Of a stretch of 64,000 nt of DNA, positions 54,721 through 64,000 are shown one piece after another (position 1 is the first letter of the stretch; the number at the start of each line of letters is the position of its first letter). This stretch comes from Toxoplasma gondii ME49 (Eukaryota > Apicomplexa > Conoidasida > Eucoccidiorida > Sarcocystidae). Made by a program: the position numbers and the translations under genes. A model generated the notes under the pieces. The model saw only the letters and a program-made list of their open reading frames with translations. It was not told where the DNA came from and did not search any database. The DNA lies in NCBI RefSeq assembly GCF_000006565.2, contig NC_031480.1, forward strand, positions 2,361,975 through 2,425,974. Reading direction: 5' to 3'.

Positions 54721-56726
54721 GCCTGAAACCGGAAAAACGTGGCAACAGAAAAAAGGTTAGTTTGTCGGGGAGCGGCCCGTGTGGTCGTCGCCGGAAACGA
54801 TGAAAGTTTCATTGCTCTGCTGGACAACACGGGCTGTCAGTCCAACGCGGTGGAAATGTGTCGGGAAGCAAAGAGCGCCTGAATGGCCAACTGGAGAAGC
54901 ACATGGGGCAAGGCTGCTACACCAAACGATGAAGGCAAGCTGGAGTTTCTGGGAGGAACGAAAGACACTGTACCAGGTAAATCTCTCTGCAGTTTCATGG
55001 GCGTCGATACAAGCGCATCCGTGTGTTAGAAGCGGCTCTTCACAGCGTGCTTAGATACTCCTGGTCAGAGTCAGATAGACCGGAATAGTGACAAAAAGAA
55101 CCCCAGAGGGCAGGGAAGAGTCGAAAGGAAAACGAAGTACACGAATAGCGACGTGAACGAAACGCGCATGAGTCTAGCTGAGACGGAGGTAACAGCGCAA
55201 AATAGCGGGAACACGACACACTCGAGAAGTCCCATGGGTACTAAAAGCAACACTGAAAAATCTCTGCGACAATGTTAACAGTTTGAAAGACACCGTTGAC
55301 ACACAGCGTGGTGCATCAACAGTAGCAAAAGTCGCGCCAGCTTAAGGTCGGAGCGTGATGCAAAAAGTCGTGCAGCGGAAATGGGAAGGGATGTTGTCTA
55401 CAGTTTAAATTTCAACGATGTGCCCGCGTGTATCTAAATTTTTGGCAGAAAAAAACGAATCGATTTTCCCGTGTGTCTAGGACGCTGGCACATGCAAACA
55501 GCTAGTGAGCTGTAGAGCATGCGCAGCTGTTACGGCGTCGTTCTGCAGCACACTCCAAAAAATGTGTCGGCTTGAGGCAGCGACGCACAATTTCCTCCAG
55601 TCAAACAGCCTCTCTCTGTACAAATAATAGTATAACTAGAAGCGGGAGGTGGGCGAGTTCCGGAAAAATCCTGACGCAGAGTACCTAAGTGTCCCACTGC
55701 CACATCAACGCCCGGGAGTCGATTGACAGGTTTTAATTTTTTAAGCAGTGAAGAAATCGCTAGACGCGAAAGTGCTTGATTGAGATCTTCAAAAACTCAT
55801 TCTGTAGGATTCGTGGCTGAAAAGCTGACAAGGCGCGTCTCGTCCTCAACAGGCGCTATGAACTCTGACCTGTAAGCGGACTACCTACGCCGGGAGGTAC
55901 TTCGAGCGATCAACCAAGGGATGTCATGTTGCCACAGGCGGTATTTGTTCTGATGTGTGGGAGACGAAAGGCTCGTCATCCAGGTGGTGCTTGCCCCGTA
56001 CAGGGACGCGAGCTCTGCGCGATAAACAAGATACACGCCATGGGATGGCTCGCTTTAGGCAGGATGCTCCTTCCCTGGGTGTGGTGAATCCTTCACCGTG
56101 AAGAGTCACCGGCTACAAAAGAACTGCCGTCAAACGTTTCGGCTCGATTTATTCCACAGTTGTAATGAGAAGAAAAGCTGCCAGTCTGTATGTCAACGGC
56201 AGAGAGAATGGGCTGTCTCCGTCCTTATACGCGGGAGATGTACCGCGTGTAGTTCGGCCTAAGCTTAGTCGGATTCCGAAGTACTACTAGTGCCGACAAC
56301 GTTGTGTGTTGATGTATTGGTACATTTCTGTCACTACAGTAAAGAAATTGTAAACTCGGGTGCGAATTCTGAACAGCGACCCCAATGTGAAAAGTCTGCC
56401 GGTTGCCAAAAGCGCTCGTGAAGACCTTACCTTCGGGTGTGGAAGGAATTCTGTGACGCAGCCAGTCTTTTTTCTAGTCGAGGGCCACGATCGTCTTTCG
56501 AAAACGGCCTCGGATAAGGAAATACGCGCTTGCCGATAAAGGGTAAACGCGAATTAAAACAAAAAAACGTGGGTAAAAACCAAAATGTTTGGTGCTTCTG
56601 ATGGCAAGGAGTCATTGTTTCGCCAAGTCGCCAACATTGAACAAATGGCTGAGCACGCATACGCTCAGGGCTTGCACATAACGACCACACCTGTATGAAA
56701 TGAAGACAAAAGACGCTTTGCTCGAT
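54721..56726. other. Spacer holding the rhomboid promoter and the 3' region of the tyrosine-rich gene
   Basis: Only short frames without coding character occur. The first few hundred bases above 54,720 should include the rhomboid promoter, since the gene reads leftward. The part just below 56,727 should be the 3' untranslated region of the tyrosine-rich gene. No repeats of note. Confidence 0.5.
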
Positions 56727-58013
56727 CTATCGCTGCGATTCACTCGCCTCTTCACCAATTGGGTTCGATTCCTCTCTTTCCGCGCCCAATTTCTTCCCGA
56801 GTTTTTCTGTCTCTGGCAGAGCTGGCTCGGCCGCTGGCCGCCCCGCAGACTCCTTTGATTCACCTCTGCTGCTTGTTGTTCCGGCACTATGTTTGTCAGA
56901 AGCTTCGAGTTGTTCGTACGCCCCGTCCTCGGGAGAACTGCTGGGTGCGTGGGCGGTTGTTTCTGCCGCAGTGCGAGCATTTGTTCCACCCGGAATCTTC
57001 TTGAGAGGGTTTTGGCGGTTCTGAAGGAATCGAGTCGTCCGGGTCACCACCGGGTATGTGTAGGTAGTCGTCGGCCGACCATAAGCGGTTCGGTACGCTG
57101 CAGGTATCGCGCGTTGCGAGTAGAAACCGGACCGGCTGTAGTACGGTTTTGAGGAATATGTTGCGTCATATTCCTCTATATCCGACCCCTTTGAGTCCGC
57201 GAGAGAATAACTCTTTGAAGGTGCATATTCATACGTGGAAAATGCTGCTGGACGATACGTTGTGCGGCTGTAGCTCTTGCTGGGTGCATAATCAAGGGAG
57301 TAGCTCTCGAAGTCTGAGTCCTTAGAGTATGTGGTCTCCGTCGTGGCTGGCGCATAATATGTGGTCATTGGCCTGTAAAGCGTTGTCCGGGGCCGGTAGT
57401 AATACTGACGGGTTGAGTATTCTCCAGCGTCCTTCGCGTATGGTGCGTAATCGGTGCTCCGGGTGTAGTATGTAGTGATCGGTCGGCTGTAGTATGCCGT
57501 AGCTGGACGGTACGTCGTTCTGTAGCTGAAGTCAGGAATGCTCTCTGTTTTGGTAGATAAAGGAGCAGCGTAGGTGTCAGATGTGTAGTGCGTTTTCGTC
57601 GATGGGTAATAGTACGACGTCTCGTAATCGTATTGCGAGTATGTCGTGGGAGTGTACCATGGCACCGAGTAGGAGTTCAACTTTGAGTACGAGGTCGCGG
57701 TCATGTCATAGGACGGTGATGTTACCAGGCGGCTATACACGCGTCTTTTCCGTCCCGCCTGTCGTGTTGCAGCGGAAGATTTCAAGGTCTCCTCATCCTT
57801 CGGCTTGAGTGAGTCCGCAGCTGCCGTGGGCGACTCTTCTGAGGCCTCCTCCGAGAAAGCCTCGATTCCCTCCGCCTCCTCTGAGGAAATGTCAACTTTT
57901 TCTGCCTCGACTCCATGACTTTGTGATGCCGGACTGGCAATCGCAGGGGCAGCAAAAACTGCTGCGGGCAAAAGGGCCGTAAGCAGGGTCAATGTGGCGA
58001 GAAGGAGCCTCAT
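56727..58013 (-). CDS. Secreted tyrosine-rich protein, oocyst-wall type
   Basis: Single exon, 428 residues from the ATG at 58,013; the frame extends 14 codons upstream only from TTG. Residues 1-22 form a classic signal peptide (MRLLLATLTLLTALLPAAVF). An acidic segment follows (about 35-75), then a basic cluster GRKRR (87-91) that looks like a proprotein cleavage site. After it comes a Tyr-rich body (about 93-320) with roughly one Tyr in five residues and loose repeats such as TTYRPATAYYSRP and YAPSKSYS. The tail (about 330-428) is rich in Glu, Ser and Ala. Tyr-rich secreted proteins of coccidia (the Eimeria gam56/gam82 products and Toxoplasma oocyst-wall tyrosine-rich proteins) are cross-linked by dityrosine bonds into the oocyst or sporocyst wall. 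Membership of that class is inferred from composition, signal peptide and cleavage-like site; expression stage cannot be read from the sequence. Confidence 0.8.
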   Translation of the reverse strand: MRLLLATLTLLTALLPAAVFAAPAIASPASQSHGVEAEKVDISSEEAEGIEAFSEEASEESPTAAADSLKPKDEETLKSSAATRQAGRKRRVYSRLVTSPSYDMTATSYSKLNSYSVPWYTPTTYSQYDYETSYYYPSTKTHYTSDTYAAPLSTKTESIPDFSYRTTYRPATAYYSRPITTYYTRSTDYAPYAKDAGEYSTRQYYYRPRTTLYRPMTTYYAPATTETTYSKDSDFESYSLDYAPSKSYSRTTYRPAAFSTYEYAPSKSYSLADSKGSDIEEYDATYSSKPYYSRSGFYSQRAIPAAYRTAYGRPTTTYTYPVVTRTTRFLQNRQNPLKKIPGGTNARTAAETTAHAPSSSPEDGAYEQLEASDKHSAGTTSSRGESKESAGRPAAEPALPETEKLGKKLGAEREESNPIGEEASESQR

Positions 58014-61000
58014 ACTGCAGACGTGTAATGGATGTACGAAAGCGTGAGTGTTCAACTCAATTTTGTTCTGGCTTCCGTTTCAACGCTAGGACGAAACCTT
58101 TTCCGCACAAACACGACAGCACGTACACAAACACGCTTCGCGGAATTTTGACAAACGACAACTAAGTTCTTCCTCGATTCCCGATGTCAGTGTCAATCAA
58201 CTGATGGATCAGCAATATGTGAACTCAGCACTGGCCAGCAGGCTTGCTTTAACAAAAAAAAACTGCAAGCGGGGTGCGAGCAACCTTCATCTCATTCAAA
58301 CCAGAGCCGCGTCGGTGGGGTGTACGAAACCACCATTTCATGGTTACTGACATCCACATTTCAGGTTTTTTTGAGGTGGTCGACACACTACCCCCGTACG
58401 TAGACGGCAACGACCGTCAGCGTCTCCTCTTCGGGCACCACGGCGTTTTTAGCTCGTGAACGCCAAAATAGCCTTTTCCACTAATACGTTCTCCAAAGCA
58501 ATGTCACTCGGTTACTGACACCGGATATCTGGTTTACATTTCCACTATGGAGTGTAAAATTGCTTTCACGTTTCACTGCATACAGGAACATCGTCCTGCA
58601 ATACGCGCGTGTCCAAACTGTGCATTTCGTCGCTGTCTTCCAAGTCCCTCTGGTCAGGCGTTGAAGGTGCATGCACTTCTGTAAGCAAGATTCTCGTCCC
58701 CAGGCAAGAATTCGAATGATGAGCGCCAGACGCGCTTCCAGACACTATATCTCTCCGAACAACAGAATAGCGGCCCCGTTGCTGTGAAGAACATTTCTCT
58801 AGTCGCCTGCCACTAGGAGAATACCCGTTTCGCTCCTGCTCAAAACGACAAAGTCGCTTGCCGTTTGCACAGCAGCGTTTGTACAACAAAACCAGTGTCT
58901 ACGTGGTTCAGTTTACTCTATAGTACAAAAGACTATCCAGCAGGTGACCCCAGAGGTGCCAAAATGGGATATATTTCTGAACATTTTGTGTGTCCGGCGT
59001 CGTTATTCCTCTGGATGCGGCTGCACCATCCCTCAGCTCTACACAGTTGTCTCATATCAAACACTGTCGTGGCACATGGAACGGTAACACCACTAGAGAG
59101 TTGTGGAAAAACCTGCCTTGCATGACACAGAGGAGCGTTTCCCCCCCGACACCCAGAAGACCCGCACGAGTGCTGAATGATGGGTTGATCGGGTCATTCT
59201 GCTGCAGATCACCCTCGGTGCTCCGCATTTGAACTGCAGTGTTCTCTAGCATTTCTGGCGTAGATTTGAACAACCAGCTTTGCGTACAAGCTGAACAGAT
59301 ACGATAATCCTCACTCTGGTGGTCTCCCTCGTGATGTTGGTCTGTACGGAATGCACGGATGAGCTTCTTGGTGGTACGGCACCTGTTTAGTGTTTGGATG
59401 AACACTTTCCACTCCGTTTTTGAGTGTAGAGAGCCCGCAGCGTTGCTCAGGAATATGCCGATGACGCTGGGGGTGACTGCATCCCCTCCATCATTTAAGA
59501 CGGGAGGAGATACAGTGGTTGGCACGCTCTTCGGAAAAACCAGAAGTCAAATTCGTAGTAATATCCTCCCCGTCAAAAGCATACATTTAATCCTGTCTCG
59601 GAGATTATTAGTGTCAGAGAGACGGTTCTGGTATCATACTAGCATCTGAGCAAGGGTTTTCTCCACTGCGACGAGAACCTCTGGTCCCCCATCGAGGCGA
59701 ACAGCCAAGCACATGGATCTGCCACGTGCGGTAAACACAGTGCTGATGGTTATTCAGAAAAACTGCATGCCTGCAATGAGGTACGCCTGGTTACCACGCT
59801 CCGTGAGAAAACGCGATCTCTGTTGTCTTACCGTCTCACCAGGTTGATGGAACGTGAGCAAACCTTAGGTACAGCTGACCGCACTCGCTGCTCAGCAGTA
59901 AAACGTTGAGTCAATTCGGCAGAGGCAGAACATAGATTTTTTGCAGGGAATCTTTAAACTTTTATACATGGCGGGACGTCTGCCAGATGCTTAATGGGAA
60001 GGGAACGTCCCACGTCTCCTTCCTCTACGATTTTTCGCAGAAGTTTCAGCAGTCACCCGCTGGCAGCAGTCTTATGTGGTCCGTGCCCACTTACGGTCAT
60101 CTCAGGTACGAAAAGAGCTTGAAGCATTCAGAACCCAAATGGCAGACGGCGATGAGGGAAGTGCGAGACAAAGGCTTTATTAAGTCTTGTTCTTGGTAAG
60201 TTCGTCGATTCTGGCTTCTTCAGACAGGCGCACGTCCAGCTCTCGAATCGCCGCACACCCTCGTCTCCTCAACGTCGCATGCCAGGCGAGATTCGGCTGT
60301 TCTTGCGCCTCGCTCTCCATCGCGTTAACAGACCGACTACCGCTTTTATCTGGTTGTCTCATTTGTCCTTCTCTCAACCAGTCAGTGGAGAGCGACTCCG
60401 TCATTCCGAGCAGCATTCCCGGTCGGCGCACGGCATGCGCAACTGCGAAGGCGACTCCGCTGCTACGGTGCCCCGCAGAAATGCCCTCCCCTTCCTTCCC
60501 TTCGTTTTCGTCGTGTCAGCAGGTTATGGCCTGGGAGAACGCATGTAGAGCGGGGGAGTTCTGGGAACTTGAAGGCTTCCGCAGTCCCTCTTTTTTTAGA
60601 TGAGTCCTTACCGCGGGTCCTCACGCTTGGCTGCCCGCCTCTGCCGCGGAGCAAGCGGGGTCTGAGTCGCCCTGTTGTTCGTATCGAGTTGAGATTTCTT
60701 CTTTCCTTGATTCTTTTCTTTAAGCCTTGCCTCGAGGGGCTCGACTCTTTTCTCTCCCTCGAGACGAGCATTTCAGTTACTCCCTTGTCGACTGCTCTGC
60801 ATTCCACCATCCGGCCTACACACTTGACACCGCCCAGGAAACAGAACTTGCTTTCAGGTAAATCCTGTACCTTTTTCTCCAGCCTCTTTTCCCCCTTCCC
60901 AAAACGTGGACGGAAAGTACTGGCGCGCCACGTTGTCCAGCCCCCCCCCTCTCCCCGTCGTTTTTCGTTTTTTTCGTGCTCGCGAGACACCACCCGTTTT

Positions 61001-61046
61001 CCTTCTTCCCTTCTTTCTTTCCTTTCTCCCTCCTTCGTGACCTACG
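58014..61046. promoter_or_regulatory. Divergent region between the tyrosine-rich gene and the 61 kb gene
   Basis: Both flanking genes read outward, so both promoters should lie here. A minus-strand frame at 59,052-59,525 is open for 157 codons but starts at GTG and shows no recognisable domain. From about 60,650 to 61,040 the plus strand becomes pyrimidine-rich, which fits the leader just before the ATG at 61,047. Nothing else can be supported. Confidence 0.5.
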
Positions 61047-62802
61047 ATGGCTGAAACTGCTCTGTACTACCAGGAATTATCTAGAAAGCAGGCGCCTCAG
61101 CCTCATCGGCTGCGGCCTGCGTCCGCGCCGCGCGCTCCTTCCTCAGCTGTCTGCGGCGATTCGTTACATGCAAACTCCACAGAATTGTATCCTCTGCAAA
61201 CCAGTCAGCAGTGTTCAACTTCAGAGCACCCCGGGGGCAGCAATCGAGAGCCTTGTCTGGCCTCCCCGTCATTGCTCTCTGTGGAGGCGAAACCGCAGCC
61301 GCAGTCCACCTGCAGCAGCGCGTATATCAACAGCATGTACAGACCACCCATTCTGTCCCCGCAAGGCACAGTCGTTCCCCCAACCTTCGTGGGCGTTCCT
61401 CCGGCTCCGCCTTCGCTGCCTTCTCCTGGGGAGATTTCGATGACTGCTCTTGGACTTCCGGAAACAGAGACGAAGACCTCTCAAGAGCAGGCAAGGAAGC
61501 ATGCCGAGTTAACGGGACCCCCAACTTCGTCTCCGTACCATGTAACTCCGCCTTCTCTCCTTTTCTCTCCGTTCAGCATCGGCGGGCCTGAGAAACGGCA
61601 CCCAGAGGGAATCGCTCTCGCTGGCGCTCAAGAGCCTCTCGCCTCACACTGTCCCCGATGCCGAGAAAGCTCTTCTTCTTTCTGGGAAGGCCGTGCTTCT
61701 TCCATTTTGGGGTGTGAGGACGCCTCGCCGGCGTTCATGGCACGCGCCTGTCCCCTTCATGCAGGCGACGCGGGCGGAGCGCCTTGGGCGCGGGGGGTAT
61801 CTCTCGCTGTCGCTTTTTTTGACCTGCTCGGACGAGGTGTCTCCGCATGCAGCCGGTCTCTGAGCCTCGGACCCCGGCAATGCTACACCTCCAGAGTGGC
61901 TGTGCTTCTTCGAGTCGGCCTCGCGGTGCTGGTCGCCCTGGCCGTGCTCCTCTTCTTCGTGCATGCAACGCACGGCGGAGACCGCAGCAGAGCACCTACA
62001 GAGGCGGAAATCCCTCAGCCTGTTAACCGCGAGAAGGACTCTTCCATCTGGGACGCGGCAGGTCTCCCTCACTTCGCCTCTCAGAGTGACTCCGAGCGAC
62101 GCGGAGGCGCGAAACCCTCAGACTCAGACTTCACATGGCTCGAAGACCATGACACAGAAGAAGCAAGTGAGACAGACGAGAGAGACGCAGAAGAGAGCTT
62201 CTTCATGGGAGGTGCGACCCAACTCGTTCATCCCGGCGTCGGAGTGCAAGGCAAGGGCGCGTGCAGAGGAAGTAAGTGAGAAGCGAAGATTCCCTGAGCT
62301 CCTGAATACGGAGCGTTGGGTCACATGCTGTTCGTGTAAACGGGTAAACCGTGCTAGGTCGCGAGGCCTCTTCTTCAGAGAGGCAGAAGGAGGTAAATCC
62401 TTCCGTACGGTGTGTATGAACAGCGCAAGGGGACTGGAGGCATGTTCCCCACGCGCAGAGGTCCCCGATTCAAAACGCCGCTGGACGTGGAAAAGGCAGA
62501 GACCAGACAGACAAAACGTTGATTTCCAGGCAGATCATCTTTTTCGCGCCTTCCAACTGGAAATCTTCAGAACGTTCGTCGACGACGTGCATGCACTAAC
62601 CGCCTGTTGATGGGATGCAGCGCCCACGAAGAACAACTGCCGGTGTCAACACGCCGTCTCTGCTGCTGCTTGTGGTCGCAGGCGCTTCCTCGATGTCTCG
62701 CTCCTGGCGTTTCGTCTTTATTCCTCTGGGCTCTGCGTGCATCTCCAAACCCCTGCCTTGTATAGATAGATAGATCTGTATATATATATATATACATATT
62801 TG

Positions 62803-62835
<33 letters not shown>

Positions 62836-64000
62836 TTGCATATGTATGTATATATATTTAAACCGCCGACGATGAATGGCTTTGTCTGTATATCGGTCCT
62901 GTTGACTTTTTTTTCTGCAAAAAGATGGTCGCAGGACCCCTTTGATTCAAGTTTCTGTGGCGTATTTCTTCTCCAGGGAACTACCTTTCTCACACTCTCC
63001 GCCTGGCGCACGAGCAGTCTTTCTTCTCGCTCTTCGCCAACACTCAGGGCATGGCCAAATACGAAGCCAGCGACGTGATCGGCGTAGATGGCAGCTTATA
63101 TACAGTAAGCCTGCTGTCATCCATGACCACAGTATACACAGTATATATATCTATATATATATATTTATACATGTACCTATATATATGTAAGTATCACATT
63201 TTAGGTAGATTTACTATATTTTCGAGTATAAAGGTATGCATGTATCAGGGTGTGCGTGCATCCGTAGGTTTGTAAACGGGTTTGCTTCGACTGCATATCT
63301 ATCTCTTCGAGTTCACAGAGACAACACACCTGGTGTTTATTTCGAGAAGCCAAGCGGAGAGAGAAAGGGGAAGTGGAGAGGCGAAAGGTGAAACGTTTCA
63401 GACGGCCAGCTTCCAAATTCGCGTCGGAAAATCCCTTTTCTTAGTCTGTGGAGAGCTCTTCGTAGGCGCCGAGTGATTACCGTTGTTAGATGTGAAGGAT
63501 CATCGTGCTGTATGGTTCGGTACGCGGAAAGGCTTCTTCTCGAGGCACAACCGCATGCAAGTAGTGGGCCGGAATCGTAGAGATTTCTCCAGAGGCGCAT
63601 GCCAGCGAAAGAGTGTGTGTTTAAGAGCTTTAAAGCGATTGTTTCAGATACTCATAATGATCTGCAGTCTCTTCTCAGCTGGAGCTTTCCAATCCGTGTG
63701 AACGTCGAACCTGGCCGACAGAACTGCTTCGACCCGCGGAATATAGAGAGGAGATTCAGGATGTAGGGGGAACCGCATGGCCGTGTTTCCTAGGGTGTGC
63801 AGAAAGAGAATGGTACCTCATGTAGCCTTGCTTTTTTTTTTCAGAATTACAGGTACCCTCTCCACCCTTGCTTCTCGTGTTCCGCTTCAGAGAGAAAGCG
63901 CCGAACTTGTTCGAACTTGTTCCCTCAATTATTTTGTGTCTTTCGTTTCTGCAGGTGTTTGACTCTTCATATGCGATCGGTCACACGAGTTACACGCTAC
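61047..64000 (+). CDS. Single-pass membrane protein, 5' part only (runs off the window)
   Basis: Exons 61047-62271, 62977-63104 and 63955 to beyond 64000, phases consistent. The ATG at 61,047 sits in CTACGATGGC. There is no signal peptide. Residues 1-282 are Pro/Ser-rich, with three Cys-containing turns (SHCPRCRES; RACPLHAG; RGVSACSRS). One strongly hydrophobic helix lies at about 284-307, preceded by Arg (type II topology likely). A Ser/Asp/Glu-rich stalk follows (about 312-400). The next exons begin a well-ordered domain: NYLSHTLRLAHEQSFFSLFA, an aspartate-containing VIGVDGSLYT, then VFDSSYAIGHTSYTL. I do not recognise this domain; its style suggests an extracytoplasmic beta-rich fold, but that is a guess. 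The 3' end lies outside the window. Confidence 0.75.
62766..62860. repeat. (TA)n tract in intron 1 of the 61 kb gene
   Basis: TA-rich run between exon 1 (ends 62,271) and exon 2 (starts 62,977). Confidence 0.85.
63127..63190. repeat. (TA)n tract in intron 2 of the 61 kb gene
   Basis: TA-rich run shortly after the donor at 63,105. Confidence 0.85.

Noticed and set aside
59052..59525. 157-codon minus-strand frame
   Set aside because: It starts at GTG, has no recognisable domain and no flanking splice signals that lead anywhere. Kept only as a remark in the spacer entry.

Overview
The window looks like nuclear DNA of a coccidian apicomplexan, most likely Toxoplasma gondii or a close relative (Hammondia, Neospora). 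The reasons are moderate GC content, GCATGC-rich spacers, many (TA)n tracts, introns of a few hundred bases with GTGAG/GTAAG donors and long pyrimidine tracts, and large proteins with Ala/Ser/Glu/Arg-rich low-complexity sequence around short ordered islands. No database search was possible. The gene models were built by hand by matching reading phase across splice sites, and the multi-exon models below close in frame from ATG to stop.

Layout. 1-2.5 kb: no gene seen. 2.5-3.1 kb, minus: a small protein with four membrane segments. 3.1-8.8 kb: a long gene-poor leader with a CTAT-type low-complexity tract, a perfect 16-bp palindrome and a short imperfect repeat. 8.8-19.3 kb, plus: a nine-exon gene for a protein of about 2,000 residues that I do not recognise. 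19.3-23.9 kb: no convincing gene. 23.9-32.5 kb, minus: a twelve-exon gene for origin recognition complex subunit 2 (ORC2). 32.5-34.6 kb: a divergent promoter region with strongly strand-asymmetric sequence. 34.6-47.4 kb, plus: a fourteen-exon gene for a protein of about 2,400 residues whose C-terminal third appears to hold a degenerate protein kinase (pseudokinase) domain. 47.4-51.8 kb: 3' exons of an incomplete minus-strand gene, plus fragments resembling plastid DNA (a decayed tRNA and a piece of 16S rRNA). 51.8-54.7 kb, minus: a three-exon mitochondrial rhomboid protease of the PARL/ROM6 type. 56.7-58.0 kb, minus: a single-exon secreted tyrosine-rich protein of oocyst-wall type. 61.0 kb to the right edge, plus: the first exons of a single-pass membrane protein that continues outside the window.

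The genes are independent transcription units, not an operon, and they cover unrelated processes: DNA replication licensing, mitochondrial intramembrane proteolysis, probably the oocyst wall, and several lineage-specific proteins. The most notable items are the kinase-like domain with a rewritten catalytic loop, the tyrosine-rich secreted protein with a basic cleavage-like motif, the nuclear plastid-DNA fragment, and the orphan 3' exons near 49 kb.
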